This document shows positions 51,534 through 62,384 of a DNA stretch of 64,000 nucleotides, piece after piece. The notes below the pieces were generated by a model that worked only from the letters and a program-made list of their open reading frames with translations, was not told where the DNA came from and did not search any database. Position 1 is the first letter of the stretch. Every line of letters starts with the position of its first letter. A program made the translations under genes and the position numbers. This stretch comes from Sediminicola sp963974715 (GTDB taxonomy: Bacteria > Bacteroidota > Bacteroidia > Flavobacteriales > Flavobacteriaceae): NCBI GenBank assembly GCA_963974715.1, contig CAXBDK010000015.1, positions 1 to 64,000 of the forward strand, given 5' to 3'.

Positions 51534-52840
51534 TTTTAAAAAGTTGTTTGTTTTTTAGGGTCTGTCGGAACTTCATTTTTCGCTCCTGTACCACATCAAC
51601 TGCATAAATGGCCGACATCAGCTCCTGAAAGCTGTTCTCCAATTGCTGAACCGAAAAATTCTTTGGATGAAAATTTACATCGAACAAAGTGCACTTATCC
51701 CAGTAATTATCGGTGAGCAAGCGGTCTTCACTTTTTAGCTGATTATAAAGGTCCGTTCCAGGGAATGGGGTCAGCAACGTGATCTGTACCTCTGATAGAT
51801 TGCTCTCTTTAATAAATTGCTCGGTTTCTTTAAAGGTATCCATGGTGTCTGTATCAAAACCCAATATAAAACAGCCATTTACGGAGATGCCATAGGATTG
51901 GATCTTATCGATCGCTTTAAGGTAATTGTCGAACTGCCTGTATTTCCAATCGTTCCGGTCGATCCCTTTTAGTCCGTTCGCCTGGGTTGTCTCAAAGCCG
52001 ATCAATACCTGTGCGCAATTGGAGGCCGCCAACAGCTCCAGTAATTCGTCATCATAGGCGACGGAGATGTCCGTTTCCGTGAACCATTTTATTTTGTATT
52101 TGCCAAAAAGTCGTAATAATTCTTTTGACCATGCTTTGTCCACAAAAGTATTGTCGTCGGCCAGTTCAATAAATGGCCTGTCCCACACTTCTAATATTTT
52201 ATTGAGCTCTTTTTCAATTTGAGGAATGGGTTTCTTCTTGTAGTAACTGATGGTCCTCGAGGCCGCACAAAAAGTACAATGTAATGGGCAGCCCCTTGTG
52301 TCCTGTAAGGTCAGTCGGTTGTATTTTGAAATATCCAGCAATTCGTATTTCGGTACTTTGGAAGCGTTGAAATGGAAGGTATAATTAGAATTGGTAATTG
52401 AACTATAATAAGGGTTGTAAGGTGCCATTGGCATAATCCAACAGTAGCCTTTCCCAAATATACTCCCCTTCTCCTTGGATCGCACAGTCGGCAAACTTCA
52501 TTGCCTCCCCGGGCAAAGCCGAAACGTGCAGTCCCCCGATGACCGTTGTGATTCCATTTTCCCTGAAGCGTTGGGACAGGGCATAGGTTTCATTGATCCT
52601 TGCGGTGAGCGAGGAAAAAGCAATAATGTCCGGATGTTCGGCCTCTATTTGAAGAATTTCAGCTTCGGAATAATCGTCCAGCTCCTTCTAAATGACTTCC
52701 CAATTGTCCGGTGTGTGTGCCGCAAGCGTTAACTGGCCCAAACTGGGAAGGCTGGCGATTACCTTACTTCTGTCCACAAAACCGGGTAGCGTAAGGCCCA
52801 GTTCGAGCAGGTTTTTATTGTTGACCTGTACACCGCTCAT
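51520..52840 (-). pseudogene. B12-binding radical SAM protein, broken by a stop and a frameshift
   Basis: Read on the minus strand, the N-terminal part from ATG 52840 (VNNKNLLELGLTLPGF; SKVIASLPSLGQLTLAAHTP) is the start of a cobalamin-binding domain. An in-frame TAG (52690-52688) interrupts it after NWEVI. The frame then continues as good B12-domain sequence (DIIAFSSLTARINETYALSQ; VIGGLHVSALPGEA) until about 52405, where a frameshift is needed to reach the radical SAM part, which has GCPLHCTFC (CxxxCxxC cluster), IGFETTQ and GISVNGCFILGFD. Two independent lesions argue for a pseudogene; the SAM half alone is still open. Confidence 0.8.
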
Positions 52841-52950
52841 TCGAAATTGCGAATGGGTTGGGAGCATTACTGGTATCCTTCCAAAAATGCGGACGGTTGG
52901 CCAACCAATCCTGTTCCTTGGGAACCCCATAAAAAAGCACGAAAAGGTGA

Positions 52951-54147
52951 TTAGTTTTTAACCACCCGCAACAATCTTAACACCGCTATCCATAGCCGGA
53001 ACGCAAATTCCTTCACCGCTCTCAAGCTGAATAAGGACCAAGATTCCAATTGTCCCGCAACCAGCTGCCTTATTTCGGAGAGTTTCAGTTTGATGTCGGC
53101 CTTGTTCCTTTCATAACGCAGGGCCCCATAGGTACAGGCGATCATAAAGGCAATGGCACCCGGTACTATGATGGATGGGGGCAGCGAATGGTGCAGAAAT
53201 GCGTATAATCCCAGTCCCGTCAAGCTACCGTACAAGATCATATAGTGGACTACATAAATGGAAAGGGTGCTGGATCCAATGCTGAGCACCGTCTTGTTGG
53301 TCATAAACCTACGCATCAACATGAAAAGACCGAATACCACAAAAACATCCCCAAGCCTATGGAGCAGAAAATTATTGAGGTAAAGGTCGGCAAACAGTTT
53401 TGAGCCCGTGGTCTGTGACAGCCAAAGCACTAGGTTGGACGATTGCGCGATAAGTAGGTATCCCATAGCGAATGCAATGGAGATAGCGGAGGGATATAAA
53501 TATTTGAAATCCTTGAAACGGGCGAACATCAGTGCCAGAAAAGAACCAAAGGTGGCATAACCGAACCAAGGGAAAATAGTGAATACCGATCCGTTAACCT
53601 TGGTCAGATAATTGGCCAAGAATTCGGGCAGGTACGTATGCCCCATCGTTTTGTACTGCGGTTCCAGCACAAAGAGCACCAAAGTGGTAACCAGAAGGAC
53701 CAAGGGGAACACAAATTTCCGTTTACCGCTGCTAAAGAGGTAGATACCAACTATGCCCAACAGGGAAAGGCCTATACAATGCAGTACGTCCACCAAATAA
53801 AAGGAGCCGTATATTTCCCCGTTTAGAAGGCCAAAAAGGTTGGTCCGCAACAGATATCCGATAAATAGGAGCTGCAAACCCCTTTTAATGCCCTTTTTTA
53901 CCCGAGGGTTGTCCCATCCGGTCTCTGTACCCTTTATCAATAAATAGGTAAATATAAAGCCGGATACCGTAAAGAACACTGGGGCGGTCACTCCCCTAAA
54001 ATACTGCCAGATCCCAAACACCATATTGGAACTGTCCCGATATATGGGGTCCAATAACCCATCCACAAAATGGCCCTGCAACATCATCAGAATGGCCCAG
54101 GCACGCATGGCGTCAACAAAGTATAATCGGTACTTATTATTTTTCAT
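52951..54147 (-). CDS. Heparan-alpha-glucosaminide N-acetyltransferase-like membrane acyltransferase (DUF1624)
   Basis: 398 residues with ten or so membrane helices; starts RLYFVDAMRAWAILMMLQGHF with the conserved His, then PVFFTVSGFIFTYLL and LLFIGYLLR. This is the DUF1624/HGSNAT-like group, which moves acyl groups across the membrane onto sugars. It is upstream of the broken radical SAM gene on the same strand, with a ~110-bp gap. Confidence 0.85.
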   Translation of the reverse strand: MKNNKYRLYFVDAMRAWAILMMLQGHFVDGLLDPIYRDSSNMVFGIWQYFRGVTAPVFFTVSGFIFTYLLIKGTETGWDNPRVKKGIKRGLQLLFIGYLLRTNLFGLLNGEIYGSFYLVDVLHCIGLSLLGIVGIYLFSSGKRKFVFPLVLLVTTLVLFVLEPQYKTMGHTYLPEFLANYLTKVNGSVFTIFPWFGYATFGSFLALMFARFKDFKYLYPSAISIAFAMGYLLIAQSSNLVLWLSQTTGSKLFADLYLNNFLLHRLGDVFVVFGLFMLMRRFMTNKTVLSIGSSTLSIYVVHYMILYGSLTGLGLYAFLHHSLPPSIIVPGAIAFMIACTYGALRYERNKADIKLKLSEIRQLVAGQLESWSLFSLRAVKEFAFRLWIAVLRLLRVVKN

Positions 54148-54280
54148 TAAATAGTCGGCTATCCATTACCCTATATACTTGTAAAACAGGTCGTCTGGAT
54201 GTTCTCGGGGGCAAAATTAGATAAAATCCTCGCAATTCAATCTATTTTGGGGTATTTTCGTCAAAAAAATATACCACGTT

Positions 54281-54814
54281 ATGGCCAAGGTGCTGGCATT
54301 TGCCGGAAGCAATTCCTCCAAATCCCTGAATTTTAAATTGGTGACCTATACCGGCGGACTTATTTCGGGGCATTCGGTGGAATTACTGGACATGTCGGAA
54401 TGGCCATTTCCTATGTACGGAACCGACCATGAGCGGGAACATGGCATTACCGATTCCCTCACCACATTGATGCGGCACATCCAAAATGCGGATGCCCTTA
54501 TCTTGTCCGTCAACGAACACAACGGCGCCCCTTCGGCCTATTTTAAGAACGTGCTCGACTGGTTATCGCGAATGGACCGCAAATTCCTGGATGGCAAGTC
54601 GGTGCTCCTCATGTCCACTGCCCCGGGCAGGATGGGCGGCAAGTTTTCATTGGCCATTGTTGAGCAGCTGTTGCCAAGGTTCGGGGCCGTAGTGGTCGGC
54701 AGTTTCGTGCTCCCGTTTTTCCATGAAAACCTTGATATGGAAAAGGGCATTACCGATAGCGGACTAAAACAGGGGCACCAAGAGGCCCTGCAACTATTTT
54801 TGCAAGCCCTTTAA
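54281..54814 (+). CDS. NADPH-dependent FMN reductase family protein
   Basis: 177 residues with a flavodoxin-like fold: FAGSNSSKSLN (FMN phosphate loop), LSVNEHNGAPSAYFKNVLDW and LLMSTAPGRMGG. Members reduce FMN, quinones or azo dyes. It ends 10 bp before the chorismate enzyme gene. Confidence 0.9.
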   Translation: MAKVLAFAGSNSSKSLNFKLVTYTGGLISGHSVELLDMSEWPFPMYGTDHEREHGITDSLTTLMRHIQNADALILSVNEHNGAPSAYFKNVLDWLSRMDRKFLDGKSVLLMSTAPGRMGGKFSLAIVEQLLPRFGAVVVGSFVLPFFHENLDMEKGITDSGLKQGHQEALQLFLQAL

Positions 54815-54824
54815 CCCGAAGTCC

Positions 54825-56126
54825 GTGCGAACCATCATCTCCCATACGGTCTCCGATATCCCTGCCTTTAAGAAAGGGTTGTTACAATGGGCCCAACAGT
54901 TTCGGGAGGTGGTCTGGCTGGACAGTCATGGGCATACGGATAAATACACTTCCTTTGATGGCCTGTTGGCGGTAGATGCCCATAGCACCCTGTTGACCGA
55001 TGGTCAAAACGCCTTCGAAGAGCTTACGGCGTACCGTAAAAATACGGACGACTGGCTTTTTGGGTATCTCTCATACGACCTTAAGAACAATCTGGAGCAA
55101 CTTACCTCCACCAATTTCGATGGATTGGGGTTTCCCGCCCTACAGTTCTTTCGACCAAAACGAATGGTCAAGATTGTGGATGGAAAGGTGTTGTTCATGT
55201 ACCTAGGGGAGGTGGCCGGGGAAATCGAACGGGATCGGGAGGAAATCGAAAAAACCATGGAACGGACCATGGATGGCGACATATCCCAAAGACCCCTTCA
55301 AGCAATTCCACGTATGGATAAGGAAGAATACTTGGATAGGGTGGCGCAATTGTTGGCCCATATAAAGCGGGGGGATATTTATGAGGCCAATTTTTGTCAG
55401 GAGTTTTTTGTGGAGGGATACACCTTGGATCCCTTGGCCGCCTATTTTAAACTGATGGATATCTCAGAACCACCCTTTGCCACGTATTTAAAACTGGGGA
55501 CTGGATATGCACTGTCCGCTTCTCCGGAGCGTTACCTGAAAAAACAGGGCATAAACTTGATATCGCAGCCTATCAAGGGTACAAAGAGGCGTTCCCGGGA
55601 TGCAAGGATGGATCATGAACTGGTCCTGGAACTTTCCGCGGACCCAAAGGAACGTGCCGAAAATATAATGATCGTCGATCTGGTACGGAACGATCTTTCC
55701 AAGACGGCCGTCAAGGGCAGTGTACAGGTGGTGGAACTGTGCAAGGTCTACACCTTTAAACAGGTACACCAAATGATCTCCACCATCGTTGCGGATGTAA
55801 CCCCTGATCAAGATCCTGTCCAAATCCTCAAGGGGACCTTTCCGATGGGCAGTATGACGGGCGCCCCAAAACTATCGGCCATGAAAATTATAGAAGGCCT
55901 GGAGCTGACAAAAAGGGGGCTCTACAGCGGAGCGGTCGGATATTTTACCCCAGAAGGGGATTTTGATTTTAATGTGGTCATCAGGAGCATCCTCTACAAT
56001 GCTTCCAAAAAATATATTTCCTTCTCCGTGGGCAGTGCGATCACGGGCGGTTCGGTTCCGGAAAAAGAATTTGAGGAATGCCTTTTAAAGGCAGCGGCCT
56101 TGCGTGCTGTGTTGGAAGGGGCTTAA
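54825..56126 (+). CDS. pabB: Chorismate-binding enzyme, PabB-type (aminodeoxychorismate synthase component I)
   Basis: 433 residues from a GTG start. The chorismate-binding core shows ANFCQEF, FATYLKLGTGYALSASPERYLK, SQPIKGTKRR, DLVRNDLSKTAVKGSV, FPMGSMTGAPKLSAMKIIE and SVGSAITGGSVPEKEFEE. This order is shared by anthranilate and aminodeoxychorismate synthases; the lone position away from trp genes favours folate synthesis. It supplies p-aminobenzoate precursors with a glutamine amidotransferase encoded elsewhere. Confidence 0.85.
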   Translation: MRTIISHTVSDIPAFKKGLLQWAQQFREVVWLDSHGHTDKYTSFDGLLAVDAHSTLLTDGQNAFEELTAYRKNTDDWLFGYLSYDLKNNLEQLTSTNFDGLGFPALQFFRPKRMVKIVDGKVLFMYLGEVAGEIERDREEIEKTMERTMDGDISQRPLQAIPRMDKEEYLDRVAQLLAHIKRGDIYEANFCQEFFVEGYTLDPLAAYFKLMDISEPPFATYLKLGTGYALSASPERYLKKQGINLISQPIKGTKRRSRDARMDHELVLELSADPKERAENIMIVDLVRNDLSKTAVKGSVQVVELCKVYTFKQVHQMISTIVADVTPDQDPVQILKGTFPMGSMTGAPKLSAMKIIEGLELTKRGLYSGAVGYFTPEGDFDFNVVIRSILYNASKKYISFSVGSAITGGSVPEKEFEECLLKAAALRAVLEGA

Positions 56127-56270
56127 AAGTAGGCACCGATTTTCGTAAGGCAGGCAAAAGTTTTTAAGGTTTTCCTTCATATGCTCTACGACCGGCCCGA
56201 AAGTTGCGGCAAGGGGGAGGCGTGGCCGGGAGAAGTTGGTAGGGACAGCAACTTTAAGTACATTTACATC

Positions 56271-57575
56271 GTGTTACAAACGTTTAAAGATCACCTGGAA
56301 CTGGTATTTCCAAATTTGTTGGAAAGTCCGTTTTTATTGGCGTGCAGTGGGGGGGTGGACAGTGTGGTGCTGGCTCATCTCTGTGCGGCGTTGCGGTTGG
56401 ATTTTAGCTTGGCACATTGCAATTTCGGACTTCGTGGAGTGGAGAGCATGGATGATGAGAACTTTGTACGGGACCTGGCCAAAATAATTGACAAAAACAT
56501 CTTCGTTGAGCGCTTTGATACAGCTGCTTATATAAGTAAAAACAAAGTGTCACTTCAAATGGCCGCAAGGGATTTGAGGTATGCTTGGTTTCACCGGGTA
56601 ATGGAAAAAAACGATATTCCCACCTTGGTCACAGCGCACCATGCGGATGATAATTTGGAGAGTTTCCTGATCAATCTTTCAAGGGGCACCGGTTTGGACG
56701 GCCTTACAGGTATTCCCCATAAAACGGATACCCTTTGCAGACCGCTCCTGAAGTTCCAAAGGGAGGATATCATGGACTATGCCCTGAAAAACGGTATAAC
56801 GTGGAGGGAGGACCGTACCAATAAGGAAACAAAATACCTTCGGAACAGGATACGACATCAGATCGTGCCTTTGCTGAAGGAACTGGGGCCTGGTTTTATG
56901 GACCGATTTCAGGATACACAGGACCATTTGCAACAGACGGCAGGGATAGCGGGCGACCATATTGCCGATATCAGGGGACAGCTCTTTAAAAAACAGGGCG
57001 ATACCGTGTTTATCTCGATTGATGGGCTAGGGAAACTCTTCCCTCAAAAAGCGTATTTGTACGCCCTCTTCAAAGACTACGGATTTTTTGATCATCGCGA
57101 GGTGGCAAGCTTGCTTTCGGCCATGGGCGGAAAAGAACTGCGCTCCAGTTCCCATCGTTTATTAAAACATAGGGATCATTTATTGTTGCGGGAAATTAGG
57201 GAGGAGGAAGAACGGGAATACCGTATACTGGAATCAGATAACCATATTGAAAAGCCTTTCCCGCTTACCCTAAAAGAAGTGGATTCCATGGACGGGACGG
57301 GCAGGGACATTTTATATGTGGATAAAGAAAGGTTGGTCTACCCCCTGATCGTAAGAAAATGGAAAAAAGGAGACTACTTTTATCCCTTTGGAATGCGCGG
57401 ACGTAAAAAGGTGGGCAAATTTTTCAAGGATACGAATATGGACCGGTTCAGCAAACAGGATCAATGGTTGTTGTGCTCTGGGGATGAGATCGTCTGGATC
57501 ATTGGGTTACGTCCCGATGATCGGTTTAAAATTGTCAACACCACAAAAAAGATACTTAAAATCAACATAGGATAA
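56271..57575 (+). CDS. tilS: tRNA(Ile)-lysidine synthase
   Basis: About 434 residues from GTG 56271, preferred over an ATG at 56181 that adds a non-conserved 30-residue start. PP-loop ATPase motif ACSGGVDSVVLAH, then AHCNFGLRG, TAHHADDNLESFL, LSRGTGLDGLTG and REDRTNKETKYLRNRIRH, plus the C-terminal substrate domain (KWKKGDYFYPFGMRGRKKV). It converts the CAU anticodon wobble C to lysidine, which is essential. Its stop overlaps the dsbD start (TAATG). Confidence 0.95.
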   Translation: MLQTFKDHLELVFPNLLESPFLLACSGGVDSVVLAHLCAALRLDFSLAHCNFGLRGVESMDDENFVRDLAKIIDKNIFVERFDTAAYISKNKVSLQMAARDLRYAWFHRVMEKNDIPTLVTAHHADDNLESFLINLSRGTGLDGLTGIPHKTDTLCRPLLKFQREDIMDYALKNGITWREDRTNKETKYLRNRIRHQIVPLLKELGPGFMDRFQDTQDHLQQTAGIAGDHIADIRGQLFKKQGDTVFISIDGLGKLFPQKAYLYALFKDYGFFDHREVASLLSAMGGKELRSSSHRLLKHRDHLLLREIREEEEREYRILESDNHIEKPFPLTLKEVDSMDGTGRDILYVDKERLVYPLIVRKWKKGDYFYPFGMRGRKKVGKFFKDTNMDRFSKQDQWLLCSGDEIVWIIGLRPDDRFKIVNTTKKILKINIG

Positions 57576-59596
57576 TGAAGCAGGTTCTAACGGCGCTATT
57601 GTATTTGGTCACCCTATGGACGGGGGCGGCACAAATTGAAACAGATCCAGTGGTCTGGTCCCATGAAGTCAAAAAAATCTCCGATGTGGAATATGAACTG
57701 GTATTCCGGGGGGACATTCAGCGGGAGTGGCATATTTACTCCCAATTTACGCCCGAGGGCGGGTCCCAGCCAAGTGAATTTACCTTTGTGGGGGCAGGGG
57801 AGGACTACGAGCTTATCGGTAGTGCCAAGGAAAGCACGACCCTTACCGAGTATTCGGATATTTTTGGGGTGGACGAGGTCTTCTTTAGGGATCGAGCTGT
57901 TTTTACACAGCGGATAAAACTGTTGAAACCCGAGGTGGACCAATTGGAAGTGGGCCTGTTTTACCAAATATGTAAGGAGGTATGTATCCCCAAAGATGAA
58001 ATTTTCAATATTTCCCTGAACGGAAAGGAACTACTGCTGACCGAAAAGGTGGTGGACCAAAGGAGTTTGGCCTTGAGCGGGGCACTGGAAATAGATTTAC
58101 GGAATAGGGAATTGTTGAAGGGGAACCAAAGCGATATTACTGCGGGATCCGGGCTGTGGATGATATTCGGATTGGGCTTTTTGGGGGGATTGATCGCTTT
58201 GCTGACGCCCTGCGTCTTTCCCATGATACCGCTGACGGTCTCCTTTTTTACCAAAAGGGCCCAAAATAAGGCCAAGGGCATCACCAATGCCATTCTCTAC
58301 GGCCTGTTCATTGTATTGATCTATTTTCTGCTCAGTCTGCCTTTCCATCTGTTCGATTCGGTGGACTCCCAGATTTTGAATACCATTGCCACCAATGTCT
58401 GGTTGAACGTTTTTTTCTTTCTCATTTTTATATTTTTCTCCTTTTCCTTTTTTGGGTATTATGAACTGACACTTCCCAGTTCTTGGGCCAACAAAATGGA
58501 TTCGGCATCCTCCAAGGTGGGCGGGGCATTTGGTATTTTCTTTATGGCGGTTACCCTCGCCATCGTATCCTTTTCTTGTACAGGGCCCATTTTAGGGGGG
58601 CTTTTGGGCAGTACCGCTCTGGCCGATGGGGACGTGGCTACCAATCTGACCTTTGGCATGCTGGGATTTGGCATTGCCTTGGCATTGCCCTTTGCCCTTT
58701 TTGCCCTTTTCCCTACTTGGTTGAATTCCCTTCCCAAATCGGGCGGATGGATGACCACCGTAAAAGTGGTGCTGGGTTTTCTGGAACTGGCCCTGGCCTT
58801 TAAGTTCCTCTCCAATGCCGATCTTGTGGGCAATTGGGGCATTTTTAAAAGGGAACTGTTCCTTGGGATCTGGATAGTTCTGTTCCTGCTCCTCGCCCTT
58901 TACCTGTTCGGAATATTTAAATTTCCGCACGATCCACCAAAACAGCGTATTTCCAAGACCAGAAAAGCTTTGGGCCTAATTAGTGGTGTTTTTGCCGTTT
59001 ACCTGGTCTTAGGGCTCTTTAAACAAACCGATTTAAAATTGTTGAGCGGCTTTCCACCCCCTGAATTTTATAGTGTTTTCGAACAGCCTAGCGACTGCCC
59101 CCTGGGAATCGACTGCTTTAAGGATTTTGATGAGGGAGTGGCCCATGCAAAAAAGGTGAACAAACCAATTCTACTGGATTTTACCGGTTGGGCCTGTGTC
59201 AACTGTAGAAAAATGGAGGAGACCGTATGGTCAGAACCTGATATCTTCCCTTTATTGAAAGAGGAATTTGTGCTCATCTCCCTTTATGTGGACGATCGGA
59301 AGCCCCTTCCCGAAGGGGAACGCTTTGACTATAAATTTAAATCGGGCAGGGTAAAATCCATTGGTACGGTGGGACAAAAATGGGGCACTTTCCAGACCCT
59401 TAATTTTAATGCCGCTTCCCAACCTTATTATGTCCTGCTCTCCCCCGAACTGGAAGTGCTCAACAGCTCCATACAGTATACCGATAAGGATACGTACCGG
59501 AACTGGCTAAAGGCCGGACTGGAAAATTACCGGGCTTCCAAAGCCACTGCTCCGTTCGATATATCAAAAAACTCGGACCTTTACAAGATCCGATAG
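57575..59596 (+). CDS. dsbD: Thiol:disulfide interchange protein DsbD
   Basis: 673 residues: signal peptide (to GAAQ), N-terminal periplasmic domain with CKEVCIP (residues ~130), an eight-helix membrane domain containing LLTPCVFPMIPL and SFSCTGPILGG, and a C-terminal thioredoxin domain with FTGWACVNCRKME. It carries electrons from cytosolic thioredoxin to the periplasm. All three Cys pairs are present. It is coupled to tilS. Confidence 0.95.
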   Translation: MKQVLTALLYLVTLWTGAAQIETDPVVWSHEVKKISDVEYELVFRGDIQREWHIYSQFTPEGGSQPSEFTFVGAGEDYELIGSAKESTTLTEYSDIFGVDEVFFRDRAVFTQRIKLLKPEVDQLEVGLFYQICKEVCIPKDEIFNISLNGKELLLTEKVVDQRSLALSGALEIDLRNRELLKGNQSDITAGSGLWMIFGLGFLGGLIALLTPCVFPMIPLTVSFFTKRAQNKAKGITNAILYGLFIVLIYFLLSLPFHLFDSVDSQILNTIATNVWLNVFFFLIFIFFSFSFFGYYELTLPSSWANKMDSASSKVGGAFGIFFMAVTLAIVSFSCTGPILGGLLGSTALADGDVATNLTFGMLGFGIALALPFALFALFPTWLNSLPKSGGWMTTVKVVLGFLELALAFKFLSNADLVGNWGIFKRELFLGIWIVLFLLLALYLFGIFKFPHDPPKQRISKTRKALGLISGVFAVYLVLGLFKQTDLKLLSGFPPPEFYSVFEQPSDCPLGIDCFKDFDEGVAHAKKVNKPILLDFTGWACVNCRKMEETVWSEPDIFPLLKEEFVLISLYVDDRKPLPEGERFDYKFKSGRVKSIGTVGQKWGTFQTLNFNAASQPYYVLLSPELEVLNSSIQYTDKDTYRNWLKAGLENYRASKATAPFDISKNSDLYKIR

Positions 59597-59870
59597 TCCT
59601 GAATATCGGTCAAAGAGCCACTTAAAATAGTTGTTGATAAAAATTAACAAAACATTGGGTAGATTATTTACGTATCCCTGATTTGGAATTTGTGATATGC
59701 ACCTGTGTTTTTTCGCCCCTTTGTTTTAAAAGTTCTTAATTTTCTCCACTAATCACAGTATGGAGATTGGGGTCTACGGAGTTCCCTGAAATTATGGTAC
59801 CATCACGGGTAATGCCCTTTTTTATCCACCAAATATATTCTATCTTTCTAAGACTAAACTGTCAATAAGA

Positions 59871-62273
59871 TTGAAAAGAAGAAAAATAGTGCTCTGGTCG
59901 GTACTCTTGTTGTTTGCCGTTGGCGCCCTTGCCGTGATCATTTTTATTCAAGCGTTAAAACCCACCTATGACGGCACCAAAGAGCTGGATCATATACAAA
60001 AGGAGGTACAGGTACATTTTGACACTTATGGCATACCGCATATTTATGCCGAAAATGAACGGGATGCCATGCGCAGCCTGGGGTATGTCCATGCCCAGGA
60101 CCGATTGTGGCAAATGGAACTGCTCCGGCGGGTGGGCAGCGGAAGGTTGTCCGAAGTATTCGGTCCCGACATGTTGGGAACCGATAAATTCTTTTTATCC
60201 TTGGGAATCGACGAAGCGTCCCGCAAAACAGTTTCTTCCCTTGCTGCCAATGGAGAGGCCAAGGAGCTCTCCGAAGCCTATCTGGACGGGATCAACCAGT
60301 TCATAGCCGAGGGTCCCACACCGGTGGAATTCATTCTTACCGGGTTGGAAAAGAAACCGTTCGCCCTGACGGATATTTACAATACGATAGGGTACATGGC
60401 ATTTAGCTTTGCCATGGCCCATAAGACCGATCCCCTACTTACCAATATTCGGAACAAATTGGGACCGGCATATCTGGAGGATTTTGAGATTAGGCCCGAT
60501 TCCACCACCATTTGGATTCCTACCTATCCCCGATCCCTCTCCGATTCCATACAGAACGGAGTGGTCGTGCAATTGGAAAGGGCCTTAAAAGGCTTGCCAT
60601 TACCGCAGTTCATAGGAAGCAACAGCTGGGTATTAGGGCCCAAAAAGACAAAAAACGGGCAGGTGATCTTTGCTAATGACCCACATATCGGTTTTTCCCA
60701 GCCTTCAGTTTGGTACGAGGCGCACATAGTGACGCCCGATTATGAAAAATACGGATATCACATGGCAGGAATTCCCTTTCCCCTGCTGGGCCATGATCGT
60801 GCACTGGCCTATGGTCTGACCATGTTCGAAAATGATGATATCGATTTTTATTACGAGAGCACCAATCCCCAAGACAGTACACAGTACGCTACAAAAGAGG
60901 GCTGGAAAACCTATTCGGTCATCACTAGGTCCATTAATGTAAAGGATGGGGACCCAGTTGAATTTAGGTACCGTACAACGGAACATGGACCCGTTCTAAA
61001 TGGGGTGCTGGACGAACTTGAGGGTTCCAGGGACATTGCAATGTCCTGGATCTATACCAAAACCCAGAATAAGGTTCTGGATGCCGTATACGGTATGAGC
61101 CATGCGAGCACCATGGAAGAATTCAGCACATCCCTCAAGGACATCCACGCCCCCGGTCTTAATGTAATGTACGGCGATGCCCAGGGAAACATTGCTTGGT
61201 GGGCCTCTGCCAAACTGTATGAAATGCCCAAAGGGGTCGATACGAAATTTATCCTAAACGGGGCAAACGGGGAAGAGGAACCGTTACGGTATATGGATTT
61301 CAGGGAAAACCCCAGGTCCATCAACCCTCCTTGGAACTATGTATATTCAGCCAATAACCAGCCCGATTCCATAGCGGGCAACCTTTATAGGGGCTATTAC
61401 CTTCCACAGAACAGGGCCAAACGCATTGTAGATCTTTTGCAGGCCAAGTACAAATGGGATAGGGAAGATGTGGCCACCATGATCACCGATGTTACCTCCT
61501 CGGTGAACCCGTCCATTGTACTTAACTTGGCAAAAAATATGGATGTGGCCCAAATGTCAGCAGATCGGGTGGGAGAACTTGACCGACTCAACGCATGGGA
61601 CGGCAGTTATCCCCTGGACGGGGTGGAAGGAACCATTTTTCACAGATGGGTCTATTTTTTCCTAAAAAACACCTTCGGTGATGAACTGGGTGATACCCAA
61701 TTCGACCAGCTTCTCTCCACCCATATCCTCAAGAGAATGATCGCACCTATGGTCACCAAGGAAAATTCCATCTGGTGGGATGATATTACGACAACCGGCA
61801 AGGCAGAGACAAAATCGGAGATCATCATGAAATCCTTTGATCAGGCAATAGGTTCCTTGGAAAAGGAATTCGGCACCGATCCGGAAGAGTGGACATGGGA
61901 CAAGGTACATACAGTGGAACACGAACATCCAATAGGTAAGGTGGCCCTATTGCGTTCCTTTTTCAACATAGGGCCGTTTCCTGTGGTAGGTTCTAGGGAG
62001 GTGATCAATAATATGGGTTTTTCTTACGATGAAAGTCTTCATTATACGGTCTCTTCCGGACCCTCGACCAGGAGGATAGTGGATTTCTCGGATGTGGAAA
62101 ACAGTATCAGTATATTGCCTACCGGCCAATCCGGTAATCCTTTCAGTCCATATTACGAAGACCAGGCGCAAATGTTCGTCAGGGGCGAGTTTCGGAAAAT
62201 GATGATGAACAAGGAAGAGATCCTGCGAAATTCGCATAACTTGTTGACCTTCTCGCCCTCCCATCGACCTTAG
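59871..62273 (+). CDS. Penicillin acylase family protein
   Basis: 800 residues from a TTG start (no ATG in frame nearby). A membrane anchor or signal (VLWSVLLLFAVGALAVIIFI) precedes an Ntn-hydrolase: alpha-chain DTYGIPHIYAENERDAMRSL and HAQDRLWQMELLRR, then the autocleavage site GSNSWV with the catalytic Ser250 as new N-terminus of the beta chain, and FANDPHIG. Members hydrolyse amides such as acyl-homoserine lactones or beta-lactams in the periplasm; the substrate is unknown. It has its own ~270-bp upstream region. Confidence 0.92.
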   Translation: MKRRKIVLWSVLLLFAVGALAVIIFIQALKPTYDGTKELDHIQKEVQVHFDTYGIPHIYAENERDAMRSLGYVHAQDRLWQMELLRRVGSGRLSEVFGPDMLGTDKFFLSLGIDEASRKTVSSLAANGEAKELSEAYLDGINQFIAEGPTPVEFILTGLEKKPFALTDIYNTIGYMAFSFAMAHKTDPLLTNIRNKLGPAYLEDFEIRPDSTTIWIPTYPRSLSDSIQNGVVVQLERALKGLPLPQFIGSNSWVLGPKKTKNGQVIFANDPHIGFSQPSVWYEAHIVTPDYEKYGYHMAGIPFPLLGHDRALAYGLTMFENDDIDFYYESTNPQDSTQYATKEGWKTYSVITRSINVKDGDPVEFRYRTTEHGPVLNGVLDELEGSRDIAMSWIYTKTQNKVLDAVYGMSHASTMEEFSTSLKDIHAPGLNVMYGDAQGNIAWWASAKLYEMPKGVDTKFILNGANGEEEPLRYMDFRENPRSINPPWNYVYSANNQPDSIAGNLYRGYYLPQNRAKRIVDLLQAKYKWDREDVATMITDVTSSVNPSIVLNLAKNMDVAQMSADRVGELDRLNAWDGSYPLDGVEGTIFHRWVYFFLKNTFGDELGDTQFDQLLSTHILKRMIAPMVTKENSIWWDDITTTGKAETKSEIIMKSFDQAIGSLEKEFGTDPEEWTWDKVHTVEHEHPIGKVALLRSFFNIGPFPVVGSREVINNMGFSYDESLHYTVSSGPSTRRIVDFSDVENSISILPTGQSGNPFSPYYEDQAQMFVRGEFRKMMMNKEEILRNSHNLLTFSPSHRP

Positions 62274-62384
62274 AACAGGCCATCTTTCTTAGAACCACAC
62301 CTATAAAAAGGAAACTAATTGTAGGAAAATTACCCAAAAATAAAATTTCTGTTTATATTTAGGCATAACCGGAGATTTTATTCC

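Noticed and set aside
52688..52690. In-frame TAG considered as a recoded codon
   Set aside because: A second lesion (frameshift) lies downstream and nothing suggests stop-codon recoding, so decay or sequence error is simpler.
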